64,000 nucleotides of DNA. It comes from Nocardioides sp. YR527. Its GTDB lineage: Bacteria > Actinomycetota > Actinomycetes > Propionibacteriales > Nocardioidaceae. Below, piece by piece: positions 16,530 through 24,034 of this stretch (its first letter is position 1; every line of letters starts with the position of its first letter). The notes beneath the pieces were generated by a model. It was not told the origin of the DNA. It did no database searches and saw nothing but the letters and a program-made list of their open reading frames with translations. The DNA is taken from NCBI RefSeq assembly GCF_900101045.1, contig NZ_FNFN01000006.1, positions 62,001 to 126,000 on the forward strand, in the 5' to 3' direction. Both the position numbers and the translations under genes were made by a program.

Positions 16530-16607
16530 ACGTCGGCCGAGATGGCACTGCGGTGCCGCTTCGGCCGACGTGGGTGACGCTTCGGCCGACGTGGGTGACG
16601 CTTCGGC
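16530..16607. repeat. hairpin followed by 21-bp direct repeats
   Basis: ACGTCGGCCGA (16530-16540) pairs with TCGGCCGACGT (16561-16571), with an inner stem GGCAC/GTGCC at 16544-16557. The right arm is then duplicated: 21-bp units at 16560-16580 and 16581-16601 are identical (core TTCGGCCGACG then TGGGTGACGC), and a third begins at 16602. Located between convergent pepA and the O-methyltransferase gene, so it may also act as a terminator. The design (hairpin plus tandem copies of an arm) resembles 5748-5938, although the sequence differs. Confidence 0.8.
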
Positions 16608-17242
16608 TATATCTTTCGGGCGAGCAGCAGGCCGTCGCCCACCGGGAGCAGCAGCGGGATCAGGCCATCGTTGTCGGCGACCTGCTGGTTGAGCTCGCGG
16701 ATGGTCGCGGTCTCCTCGTCGCGTACGGACGGGTCAGCCACGCGGTCGTGCCACAGCGCGTTGTCGAAGGCGACGACGCCGCCGGGACGGAGCAGACGCA
16801 GCGCTTCCTTGAGGTAGGCGGAGTATTCGGTCTTGTCGCCGTCCACGAACACCAGGTCGTAGTGGTCGTCCGTGAGGCGGGGGAGTACGTCCAGGGCGGC
16901 GCCGGCGATGCACCGGGCCTGCCGCTGGCCGAAGCCGGCCTCGGTGAAGCTCTGCCGGGCCAGCCGCTGGTGCTCGGTCTCGATGTCGACGGTGGTCAGG
17001 ACCCCGTCGGGTCGCATGCCGCGCAGCAGCCACAGACCTGAGACGCCGGTGCCGGTGCCGACCTCGACGACGTTCTTGGCGTCGAGCACTGCGGCGAGGA
17101 AGCGCAGCGTGGCACCGCCGCCCGGTCCGATCGGCGCGACTCCGACCTCCTCGGCCCGGGATCGGGCGGCTGCGAGGAGGTCGTCCTCCGCGACGAACTC
17201 GTCGGCGTAGGTCCAACTTGCGGTCGAAACAGGGCTGGTCAC
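16607..17242 (-). CDS. O-methyltransferase (class I, CCoAOMT-like)
   Basis: 211 residues: NVVEVGTGTGVSGLWLLRGM (motif I), LTTVDIETEHQRLARQSFTEAG, YDLVFVDGDKTEYSAYLKEALRLLRPGGVVAFDN (metal and substrate loop), matching the cation-dependent catechol/caffeoyl-CoA O-methyltransferase family that sits beside sigE in many actinobacteria. Start is taken as GTG 17242 because TAGGTT (complement of 17250-17255) lies exactly 7 bases upstream; a longer frame from 17293 adds atypical residues. It is divergent from sigE. Confidence 0.85.
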   Translation of the reverse strand: MTSPVSTASWTYADEFVAEDDLLAAARSRAEEVGVAPIGPGGGATLRFLAAVLDAKNVVEVGTGTGVSGLWLLRGMRPDGVLTTVDIETEHQRLARQSFTEAGFGQRQARCIAGAALDVLPRLTDDHYDLVFVDGDKTEYSAYLKEALRLLRPGGVVAFDNALWHDRVADPSVRDEETATIRELNQQVADNDGLIPLLLPVGDGLLLARKI

Positions 17243-17420
17243 ACCGTAAAACCTAACCTGTTTCGCGCAACGGTGCGGGAACGCCTGATCCACCTTGTGC
17301 GTTGGAAGAGCACGGGAAGAGGAAAAATAGGAGCCTCACAGGCAACTCTCAGCCCTTCCGGTCCCAGGCGATCTAACGTAGGAGATGTCAGCGATCAGCG
17401 AGACAGACGACAGGAGCACC

Positions 17421-18017
17421 ATGACCGCGGAGCCCACGCAGACCCCGACCGTAGAGCCGGGTGTTCCGACGTGGGACGAGATCGTGGAGAAGCACTCCGA
17501 CCGGGTCTACCGGCTCGCTTACCGTCTCACCGGCAACCGCCACGACGCGGAGGACCTCACCCAAGAGGTCTTCGTGCGCGTATTCCGCTCTCTCGACACC
17601 TACAGCCCCGGCACCTTCGAGGGCTGGCTGCACCGGATCACCACCAACCTCTTCCTCGACCAGGCCCGTCGTAAGCAGCGGATCCGCTTCGATGCCCTCT
17701 CCGACGAGCGCGCCTCGCGCTTGACGAGCAGCGGCCCGACGCCGGACGTGGCCTACACCGACCAGCGCTTCGACGACGACATCGAGCGCGCGCTGGCCAC
17801 GCTGCCACCCGACTTCCGGGCCGCGGTCGTGCTCTGTGACGTGGAGGGGCTCTCCTATGAGGAGATCTCCGAGATCCTCGGTGCCAAGCTCGGCACCGTC
17901 CGCTCGCGAATCCACCGCGGCCGGGCGATGCTCCGTGACGCCCTCGCCCACCGCGCCCCGCGCGGCGGACGACTGCGCCACTCCGGGCCCAAGGTGTTGT
18001 GGGGCGGGGCTTCATGA
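17421..18017 (+). CDS. sigE: ECF sigma factor SigE
   Basis: 198 residues. Region 2 (VYRLAYRLTGNRHDAEDLTQEVFVRVFRSLDTYSPGTFEGWLHRITTNLFLDQARR) and region 4 (LPPDFRAAVVLCDVEGLSYEEISEILGAKLGTVRSRIHRGRAML) are complete. Directs RNA polymerase to envelope-stress genes in actinobacteria. The chosen ATG 17421 has AGGAG four bases upstream; an upstream ATG at 17385 follows TAACGT (17374-17379) by 5 bases, so a leaderless longer form is possible. The stop overlaps the anti-sigma start by 4 bases, and htrA follows, the classic SigE-RseA-HtrA arrangement. Confidence 0.9.
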   Translation: MTAEPTQTPTVEPGVPTWDEIVEKHSDRVYRLAYRLTGNRHDAEDLTQEVFVRVFRSLDTYSPGTFEGWLHRITTNLFLDQARRKQRIRFDALSDERASRLTSSGPTPDVAYTDQRFDDDIERALATLPPDFRAAVVLCDVEGLSYEEISEILGAKLGTVRSRIHRGRAMLRDALAHRAPRGGRLRHSGPKVLWGGAS

Positions 18018-18481
18018 GTCTTCTGGGCAACCACCTCGGCGCGCGCACCAGCGCCCTTCTCGACGGACAGCTCCCCGCAGTGGAGGAGGAGCGCGCCTGG
18101 GCGCACGTGCACCAGTGCTGCGCCTGCCGCCGCGCCGTGGAGCGTGAGGGCTGGCTCAAGCGACGCCTCGCCGGCCTCAGCGTCGATCCCGGAGTCACCG
18201 CGCCTGCCGACCTGAAGGGCTCGCTCCGCGGCGGCGCCCTGGCCGCCTCGGTGTGGCCGGCCGACGACCTCGACGAGGCCTACTCCGACCCCCGGTCGAT
18301 GCGGCGTACGTTGGTGATGGTCGCCGCCGGTGGCGGTGCCGTCAGCGCCGCCGTCTTCGGCATGTTCACCTTCGCTGCCGCGCCGGCCGACGCGCCGGTC
18401 CCCAGGAATCTCCCGATCACCGCGGTCACCCAGGTACCGGGCACCCCGGGCGCTCCTGTCGTCGCCCACGTACGCCGCTGA
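18014..18481 (+). CDS. zinc-binding anti-sigma factor (RseA-like), membrane anchored
   Basis: 155 residues. The N-terminal ZAS domain has H-V-H-Q-C-C-A-C (H-x3-C-x2-C) near residues 34-41, the zinc motif that clamps ECF sigma factors. A probable membrane helix follows near residue 100-120 (TLVMVAAGGGAVSAAVFGMFTF), with a short extracytoplasmic tail. Overlap ATGA with sigE at 18014-18017 supports translational coupling and stoichiometric control. Expected to release SigE upon envelope stress. Confidence 0.87.
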   Translation: MSLLGNHLGARTSALLDGQLPAVEEERAWAHVHQCCACRRAVEREGWLKRRLAGLSVDPGVTAPADLKGSLRGGALAASVWPADDLDEAYSDPRSMRRTLVMVAAGGGAVSAAVFGMFTFAAAPADAPVPRNLPITAVTQVPGTPGAPVVAHVRR

Positions 18482-18551
18482 GCGTCGCCCCGGCGACGCG
18501 ACACGAGACCCGGGCTGCCGATTGTTGGGGCGAGTGGGAAGAATGGGTGTC

Positions 18552-19943
18552 GTGACGCAGGAACCACAAGACGACCAGTCTCGGCCGATCTCCCGTTGGG
18601 CACCACCGTCCGACGTGCCCCCGGCCGGGCAGCCGTCCCCTGATGACCTTGTCGACGACGAGCGGGACACGGCCGAGGTGCCGTTGCCGGGCATGCCCGC
18701 ACCCGCCGCCGCGTCGGTTCCGGCAGCCGACACCGCTCCGCTGCCGCCCATGGTGCCGCCACCGCCGGGTGGATCGCTGCCAGGGTTCGACGCCCCGCCT
18801 GCGCCACCGCCCTCACCCCGGACCGACTCCTCGCCGCGACGCCGCGTCCCCGGCCCGATCTGGGCGCTCGCCGCTGCCGTCGCGTTCCTGCTCGGCGTGC
18901 TGGGAGGTTATGCGGGCGGCGTGCTCGAGGACCAGGACGACATGTCCAGCCTGGCCGGTGGTGGGCTCGACCCGGGCTCGATCGAGACCGACGCGCCCTT
19001 GGAGGGCGACGACGCCAGCATCGTGAAGGTGGCCGCGACGCTGCTGCCCTCGACGGTCCAGATCTTCGCCGAGTACCAGGGCGTCGAGGACGCCGCGACC
19101 GGCTCCGGCTTCGTCTTCGACCGGAACGGCCACGTGGTGACCAACAACCACGTGGTCGCCGACGCGGCCAAGGCCAAGGGCAGCATCGAGGTGGTCGACC
19201 ACAAGGGTCGCCGCTACAAGGCCGACGTGGTCGGCCGCAGCGCCGTCTACGACCTGGCCGTCCTCGACGTTCCCGAGGTCAAGGAGCTCGAGCCGGCCTC
19301 GCTCGGTAGCACGTCCCGGCTGAGGATCGGTGAGGGCGTCGTCGCCATCGGGTCGCCGCTGGGGCTCAGCTCCACGGTGACCTCGGGCATCGTCAGTGCG
19401 CTCCAGCGCCCGGTGAGCACCGGGCAGACCGAGGACGACACCTCCTACATCAACGCCGTCCAGACCGACGCGGCGATCAACCCCGGCAACTCCGGTGGTC
19501 CGCTGGTCAATCTCGTCGGCCAGGTCATCGGGGTCAACTCGGCCATCGCGACCGCTGGTGGGGGAGAGGGCGGAGAGAGCGGCAGCATCGGCGTCGGCTT
19601 CGCGATCCCGATCGACCAGGTCAAGGTGACCGCCGCGCAGATCCTGAAGACCGGCAAGGCGACCTACCCGATCGTGGGGGCCTCCGTCGACGTGCAGGCC
19701 GCCGACCACAACGGAGCGCTGATCTCGGTGGTCGAAGCCGGCTCGCCGGCTGCCGCCGGTGGGCTCAAGGACGGCGACCGGGTCACCAAGGTGGGAGATG
19801 TCACCGTGACCGACGGGATCGGCATGATCGTCGCCATCCGTGCTCACCAGCCGGGGGAGACGATCGAGTTCACGGTGATGCGCAACGGCGCCCGTCACGA
19901 GCTCAAGATCAAGCTGGAGGCGCAGACCGAGAACCTCGCCTGA
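18552..19943 (+). CDS. htrA: membrane-anchored HtrA/DegP-type serine protease with PDZ domain
   Basis: 463 residues. A Pro-rich disordered cytoplasmic region (about 1-95), one membrane helix (GPIWALAAAVAFLLGVLGGYAGG), a trypsin-like domain with catalytic His in TNNHVVADA, Asp in YDLAVLDV and Ser in INPGNSGGPLVN, then a C-terminal PDZ domain (GALISVVEAGSPAAAGGLKDGDRVTKVGDVTV). Degrades or refolds damaged extracytoplasmic proteins. GTG 18552 is chosen since AAGAAT (18539-18544) is 7 bases upstream; ATG 18543 is an alternative. A strong terminator follows. Confidence 0.92.
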   Translation: MTQEPQDDQSRPISRWAPPSDVPPAGQPSPDDLVDDERDTAEVPLPGMPAPAAASVPAADTAPLPPMVPPPPGGSLPGFDAPPAPPPSPRTDSSPRRRVPGPIWALAAAVAFLLGVLGGYAGGVLEDQDDMSSLAGGGLDPGSIETDAPLEGDDASIVKVAATLLPSTVQIFAEYQGVEDAATGSGFVFDRNGHVVTNNHVVADAAKAKGSIEVVDHKGRRYKADVVGRSAVYDLAVLDVPEVKELEPASLGSTSRLRIGEGVVAIGSPLGLSSTVTSGIVSALQRPVSTGQTEDDTSYINAVQTDAAINPGNSGGPLVNLVGQVIGVNSAIATAGGGEGGESGSIGVGFAIPIDQVKVTAAQILKTGKATYPIVGASVDVQAADHNGALISVVEAGSPAAAGGLKDGDRVTKVGDVTVTDGIGMIVAIRAHQPGETIEFTVMRNGARHELKIKLEAQTENLA

Positions 19944-19956
19944 CCGGCCAGAAAAG

Positions 19957-20000
19957 ACGCGAAGAGCTGCTCGGCACCATGCCTGGCAGCTCTTCGCGTT
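19957..20000. terminator. hairpin terminator after htrA
   Basis: ACGCGAAGAGCTGC (19957-19970) pairs perfectly over 14 bp with GCAGCTCTTCGCGT (19986-19999), with a 15-base loop, followed by TTGTTGTGGGG. It separates htrA from the convergent BldC-like gene and may act for both. Confidence 0.85.
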
Positions 20001-20043
20001 GTTGTGGGGAAGGTTTAGTTGTGGGGGTTGAGGGTGCTTTGAC

Positions 20044-20304
20044 TCAAGAAGCGTCCGGCGTGGCCGCGGGCGCGGGGGCCTCGGCCTCGACGAACGGGTG
20101 GTCGGCCACGAAGGCCTTGGTCTGCGAGTACATGTCATCGATGAACTTCTCGAGGACGCTGGACTCAACGCGCCACTGGCCGCGACCGCCGATCTTGATA
20201 GCGGGGAGCTCACCACGGCGGACAAGGGCATAGACCTGTGCGCTCGAGGTGTTGAGCACCTCGGCGACGTCGGCAAGAGTCAGGAAGCGGGGGGTACCAG
20301 ACAT
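20044..20304 (-). CDS. BldC-like MerR/excisionase-type DNA-binding protein
   Basis: 86 residues: RFLTLADVAEVLNTSSAQVYALVRRGELPAIKIGGRGQWRVESSVLEKFI is the winged-helix HTH of the BldC/excisionase class, with no effector domain, followed by an Ala/Pro-rich tail. In Streptomyces BldC binds direct repeats cooperatively and controls development; the family is universal in actinobacteria, and the present role is inferred only. It stands alone, separated by about 120 bp from the next gene on the same strand, where no clear additional feature was found. Confidence 0.85.
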   Translation of the reverse strand: MSGTPRFLTLADVAEVLNTSSAQVYALVRRGELPAIKIGGRGQWRVESSVLEKFIDDMYSQTKAFVADHPFVEAEAPAPAATPDAS

Positions 20305-20425
20305 AAGTATCAGTCTCCCAGACTCTGCAAGCGGCCGTAAACCATCGCGCCAACCTGTTAGTCCGCATTAGGTACTGTTGCGCTGCTTTGTGGATGCGTG
20401 GTGGGTGAACCGAGAAGCAGAGGCG

Positions 20426-21769
20426 CTATGCGGCGAACAGCAGATACAACCCACCGACAGTGAAGCCGACCATCGTGAGCAGAAGCGGGATCTGCCCGGT
20501 CACCAGGTGCTGGGGCGGAAGCACCTGGAGCGCGCGGATGTGTGCCGACCAGACTCCCAGCACGTGTCCGGTGATCACCGCGGCCACCTTGATGACGGCC
20601 AGCAGCGTGGCGTGGAAGGCGAAGAAGTAGGAGACCGGCATGTCCGCGGTTCCGAACCAGTCGCTTCCGTTTCCGAACGGATCCGAGGCGTTGCGCAGCG
20701 TTGCCAGCCCGCTCTCCCAGAAGTAGCTGAGGTAGTGGGCCACGACGTAGCCGACGATGATCGGCACCAGCGACGGCGCCAGCTCACCGGGCAGGGCCCG
20801 GCGCGGCACGTCGCCGACGCCGGTCAGCATCGTGCCGGCGCAGTAGAACCCGGCCACGAGCAGCGGGAACGCGATCAGTGCGACGTTGCTGATCAGGTAG
20901 GCGGTGTTGCCGGAGATCTCCGGGTTCTGCACGAACTGGAGCCATGGCGGCGACTCCCGGTAGGAGTCGTAGACGATGGTGCCGAAGAGGACCGAGACGA
21001 CCGCGACCAGGCCCGGGGTCGGCCGCAGGGTGTCCAGGTTGCCGAGCGGGGTCCGCAGGACCAGGTTGCCGGCCGGCGTGCGTCCCCACACCGACAGGCG
21101 GGCGGTCAGCGACGAGTAGACCTCGAACGGGTCGCAGCGCTCCAGGAACTCCTCCCCGAAGAGCACACCGCCGAGGATCATCACGGCCAGGTAGACGGCC
21201 AGCCAGAGACGTACGGGGCCGAGGTAGTTGTTCTCCGGGTAGACCAGCTCGAGCCAGGCGAAGGCGAGCAGCGCGAACGCCGCCGGCCAGTAGCCGAGAC
21301 GCTCGGGCAGGCGCAGCGGCGGATCGCCGGCACCGCGCAGCCACGTCAGTCCGGCCACGATCGTGCGGGCCGGGCTGATCGCCCTCCAGACCCGTCCGAA
21401 GAGGAGGGAGAACGGGACGAGGCCGACCCACAGCCAGACGTACGTCATCCCGAAGATGGGGTTGTTGGCGTTGTCGGAGCCGGCGAAGGCGACCAGCACG
21501 AAGTAGGCGAAGATCAGCAGCCCGACCACGCGCCACAGTGCGGTCCAGGCGGGGGAGTCGACGACACGCCCGAGACGCGGCAATGGCCAGCCGCGTGGGT
21601 TTCGTACGCCCACGACCTGGCCCTCGGCGGCGCGCTTGGTGGTCAGCACCAGCAGCCCGAAGGAGACGAGGAGGGCGAGGACCGCGCCCGCGATGACGTA
21701 CTCGAGCGGTAGTGGGAGGTCCTGTCGACCACCCACCCCGTGGGTGAGGATCCCCGAGGAAAGGTTCAC
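20426..21769 (-). CDS. polytopic membrane protein, conserved in actinobacteria, unknown function
   Basis: 447 residues, around ten to twelve hydrophobic segments. Family members are sometimes labelled fenitrothion hydrolase in databases, a name without biochemical basis here. Conserved-looking histidines sit inside or near helices: VVAHYLSYFWESG, FAFHATLLAVIKVAAVITGHVLGVWSAHIRALQVLPPQH. Other features are RDPFEVYSSLTARLSVWGR-like loops (CDPFEVYSSLTARLSVWGR). It is translated right after a small lipoprotein with a 4-base overlap (21766-21769). The intramembrane histidines suggest a metal or heme site, but that is inference. Confidence 0.6.
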   Translation of the reverse strand: MNLSSGILTHGVGGRQDLPLPLEYVIAGAVLALLVSFGLLVLTTKRAAEGQVVGVRNPRGWPLPRLGRVVDSPAWTALWRVVGLLIFAYFVLVAFAGSDNANNPIFGMTYVWLWVGLVPFSLLFGRVWRAISPARTIVAGLTWLRGAGDPPLRLPERLGYWPAAFALLAFAWLELVYPENNYLGPVRLWLAVYLAVMILGGVLFGEEFLERCDPFEVYSSLTARLSVWGRTPAGNLVLRTPLGNLDTLRPTPGLVAVVSVLFGTIVYDSYRESPPWLQFVQNPEISGNTAYLISNVALIAFPLLVAGFYCAGTMLTGVGDVPRRALPGELAPSLVPIIVGYVVAHYLSYFWESGLATLRNASDPFGNGSDWFGTADMPVSYFFAFHATLLAVIKVAAVITGHVLGVWSAHIRALQVLPPQHLVTGQIPLLLTMVGFTVGGLYLLFAA

Positions 21770-22140
21770 TGCACCTCGAGGGTGACGATGGTCTTGCCGA
21801 GAGTGTGTGACTCGACCTCGTACTGACCGGGGATCTCGAACGCGCCCAGGCTGATCCGTGTGGTGCCCACGCCGTAGGCGGCGGACTGCTCGGGGTCGGA
21901 GTGCACGTGGATCTCGCCGGCCGCGTCGGCGGTCACGTCGAGCTCGACAGCATGGCCGACGGGTACGTCGATCTGGGTCCCGTGCGGGTCGACCGAGTCA
22001 CCGGAGAAGTTGATCTCGACGACCACCGGGTCGCTGTCGTTGCTGGGCTCGGTGGCGACGTTGTTTCCGCAGGCTGTCGCTATGGACGCGATCCCGCAGA
22101 TTGCTGCCACGACCGCGATGATCCGGGCCGTGAGGCGCAT
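21766..22140 (-). CDS. small predicted lipoprotein, cupredoxin-like
   Basis: 124 residues: signal sequence MRLTARIIAVVAAICGIA, probable lipobox ATAC with Cys24, then a beta-rich domain (VVVEINFSGDSVDPHGTQIDVPVGHAVELDVTADAAGEIHVHSDPEQS...FEIPGQYEVESHTLGKTIVTLEV) with the look of a cupredoxin-like fold. HVH and another His near the end might bind copper, but the canonical blue-copper Cys-Met set is absent. GGGGGAG precedes the ATG closely. A longer in-frame start at 22221 is unlikely. Co-translated with the His-rich membrane protein, so the two probably act together. Confidence 0.6.
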   Translation of the reverse strand: MRLTARIIAVVAAICGIASIATACGNNVATEPSNDSDPVVVEINFSGDSVDPHGTQIDVPVGHAVELDVTADAAGEIHVHSDPEQSAAYGVGTTRISLGAFEIPGQYEVESHTLGKTIVTLEVQ

Positions 22141-22219
22141 TACTCCCCCGTTTCGTGGGCTAAGTTCAAGCTGGCTTCTGCCACAATCGCACATGAACCA
22201 AAGAGGGGGCTGAGAGGGC

Positions 22220-23674
22220 ATGAGCGACAGGCTGAGGGCACGGGAAGTGGGCTTTCTGGACGGGGAGACGCTCTCCGTCCCGCATCAGGTGGCGAGCATC
22301 GAGCTCATCGAACCGAAGGCCGAGGGCTTCGACTACGGCGCCTTCCTCGAGCACGTCGAGGACCGGCTCGCCTTCGTGCCCCGCTACCGCCAACGGGTCC
22401 GGGTCGTGCCCGGCCGCATCGCCTACCCCGTCTGGGCCGACGACGACCGTTTCGACCTCACCTACCACGTACGCCGCTCCGCGCTGCCCCGCCCGGGCTC
22501 GATGGATCAGCTCCTCGACCTCGCCGGACGGATCGTCTCCCGGCCCCTGGACCGCTCCCGGCCGCTGTGGGAGCTGTACGTCATCGAGGGGCTGGCAGGC
22601 GACCGGGTCGCGCTCGTGACCAAGACCCATCAGGCGCTGGTGGACGGCGCCGAGACCGTCGACCTGGTCCAGCTGCTGCTCGACGACAAGCCCGAGGTCG
22701 GGCCGGTCGTGCCGGACCTGTGGAAACCGCCTGAGGCGCAGTCGAGCGCGCGCCTGGTCGCGGGCGCGGTCTTCGACGCGGTCACCTCGGTCAGCGGCCT
22801 GACCGGCACGGCGCGCAGCCTGGGCGGCTTCGCCCTGGGCCGGGTCACCGGTGTGGCCAGGGACGTCCAGAACGCGGGTGCCGGCATCGCCCGGGTGCTC
22901 ACCCGCCGGGCTCCGGAGCGGCCGACGCCGCTCAACGGGACGCTGTCCCAGCAGCGGCTCGTGGTCACGCTCGAGGCCGACCTGGCCGACTTCCGCCGCA
23001 TCCGGGACACCCACGGCGGCACCGTCAACGACGTCATCCTGGCTGCGGTCACCGGCGGTCTGCGCGCCTGGCTGATGACCCGGCAGCAGTCCCTGGCGGG
23101 CGTACGTCAGGTGCCGGCGCTGGTGCCGGTCTCGGTGATCGACGAGGAGCTCGACCCGACCCAGCTCGGCTCCGCGGTGGCGCCACACTTCGTGGTGCTC
23201 CCGGTCGCGGAGCCGTCGCCTGTGGTCCGGCTCCACCAGGTGTCCTACTCCTTCGAGCAGCACAACGCCAACGCCCGCACGGTCAGTGCGCAGCGGCTGG
23301 CCGGGATCAGCGGCTTCGCCCCGGCGACCTTCCACGTGGTCGGCTCGCGGGTGGCCGCCGAGAGCGAGCACGACTACCTGCTCTCGGTCTGCAACGTGCC
23401 CGGCCCGCAGGAGCCGCGCTATGCGGCCGGCTCCCGGCTGGTGGCCTCCTACCCGATCCACCCGCTGGCCGAGGGGCACACTCTCGCGATCGGGGTGACC
23501 TCCTACGACGGCCAGGTCTTCTTCGCGATCACCGCCGACCGCGACCTGGTGCCCGATGCGTCGCTGGTCGGGCAATGCATCAGCGAGGCCCTCGACGAGC
23601 TGCGTGACACCGTCTCGGGGCGGCGGTTCCGGGCGCCCCGAGGCCTGCGCGTGGTCAAGAACTCCGGCGAGTGA
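22220..23674 (+). CDS. WS/DGAT-family O-acyltransferase with altered active-site motif
   Basis: 484 residues of the wax ester synthase/diacylglycerol acyltransferase family: FLDGETLSVPHQVASIELIE near the N-terminus, RPLDRSRPLWELYVIEGL, GTVNDVILAAVTGGLRAWL, and the C-terminal half with NVPGPQEPRYAAGSRLVASYPIHPLAEGHTLAIGVTSYDGQVFFAI. The catalytic motif HHxxxDG reads HQALVDG, so the second histidine, the presumed base, is Gln. Either activity is lost, or the enzyme does something else. ATG start with GAGAGG. It is divergent from the lipoprotein operon. Confidence 0.88.
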   Translation: MSDRLRAREVGFLDGETLSVPHQVASIELIEPKAEGFDYGAFLEHVEDRLAFVPRYRQRVRVVPGRIAYPVWADDDRFDLTYHVRRSALPRPGSMDQLLDLAGRIVSRPLDRSRPLWELYVIEGLAGDRVALVTKTHQALVDGAETVDLVQLLLDDKPEVGPVVPDLWKPPEAQSSARLVAGAVFDAVTSVSGLTGTARSLGGFALGRVTGVARDVQNAGAGIARVLTRRAPERPTPLNGTLSQQRLVVTLEADLADFRRIRDTHGGTVNDVILAAVTGGLRAWLMTRQQSLAGVRQVPALVPVSVIDEELDPTQLGSAVAPHFVVLPVAEPSPVVRLHQVSYSFEQHNANARTVSAQRLAGISGFAPATFHVVGSRVAAESEHDYLLSVCNVPGPQEPRYAAGSRLVASYPIHPLAEGHTLAIGVTSYDGQVFFAITADRDLVPDASLVGQCISEALDELRDTVSGRRFRAPRGLRVVKNSGE

Positions 23675-23688
23675 GGCAGAATCCCACC

Positions 23689-24033
23689 GTGACCCGCATC
23701 TACGTACCCGCCACGCTCGCGCTCCTCGCTGACTGGTACGCCAAGGGCGAGCTGCCCGGCACCGCCGACGGCTATGCCTCCCCCGACGACAGCGAAGAGG
23801 CCGAGTACGCCGCGCTGATGAGCGCCGCCGACGACTCGGCGGCGCTCCTGGCCGGCCCCGGACGGCGGGTCGTGATCGTCGTCGAGGCCCCTGCGGCGCT
23901 GGGCGACCAGGTGGTTCCGCTCAAGCTCGTCGCCGCGGTCCACGCCGACCTGGCTGATCGCCCGGCCGACGCGGACCCCGACGAGGACCTGGGTTGGTTC
24001 GCGACCCAGGAGATCCCCGACCTGATCGGCTAG
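23689..24033 (+). CDS. DUF6912 family protein
   Basis: 114 residues beginning VTRIYVPATLALLADWYAKGELP, the characteristic start of DUF6912 proteins, followed by SEEAEYAALMSAADDSAALL and a short C-terminal strand region with WFATQEIPDLI. Small cytosolic protein of unknown function, common in Nocardioides and relatives. GTG 23689 is chosen: CAGAAT at 23677-23682 is 6 bases upstream (leaderless layout). Its stop and the convergent lysyl-oxidase-like gene's stop are one base apart. Confidence 0.75.
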   Translation: MTRIYVPATLALLADWYAKGELPGTADGYASPDDSEEAEYAALMSAADDSAALLAGPGRRVVIVVEAPAALGDQVVPLKLVAAVHADLADRPADADPDEDLGWFATQEIPDLIG

Positions 24034-24034
24034 C

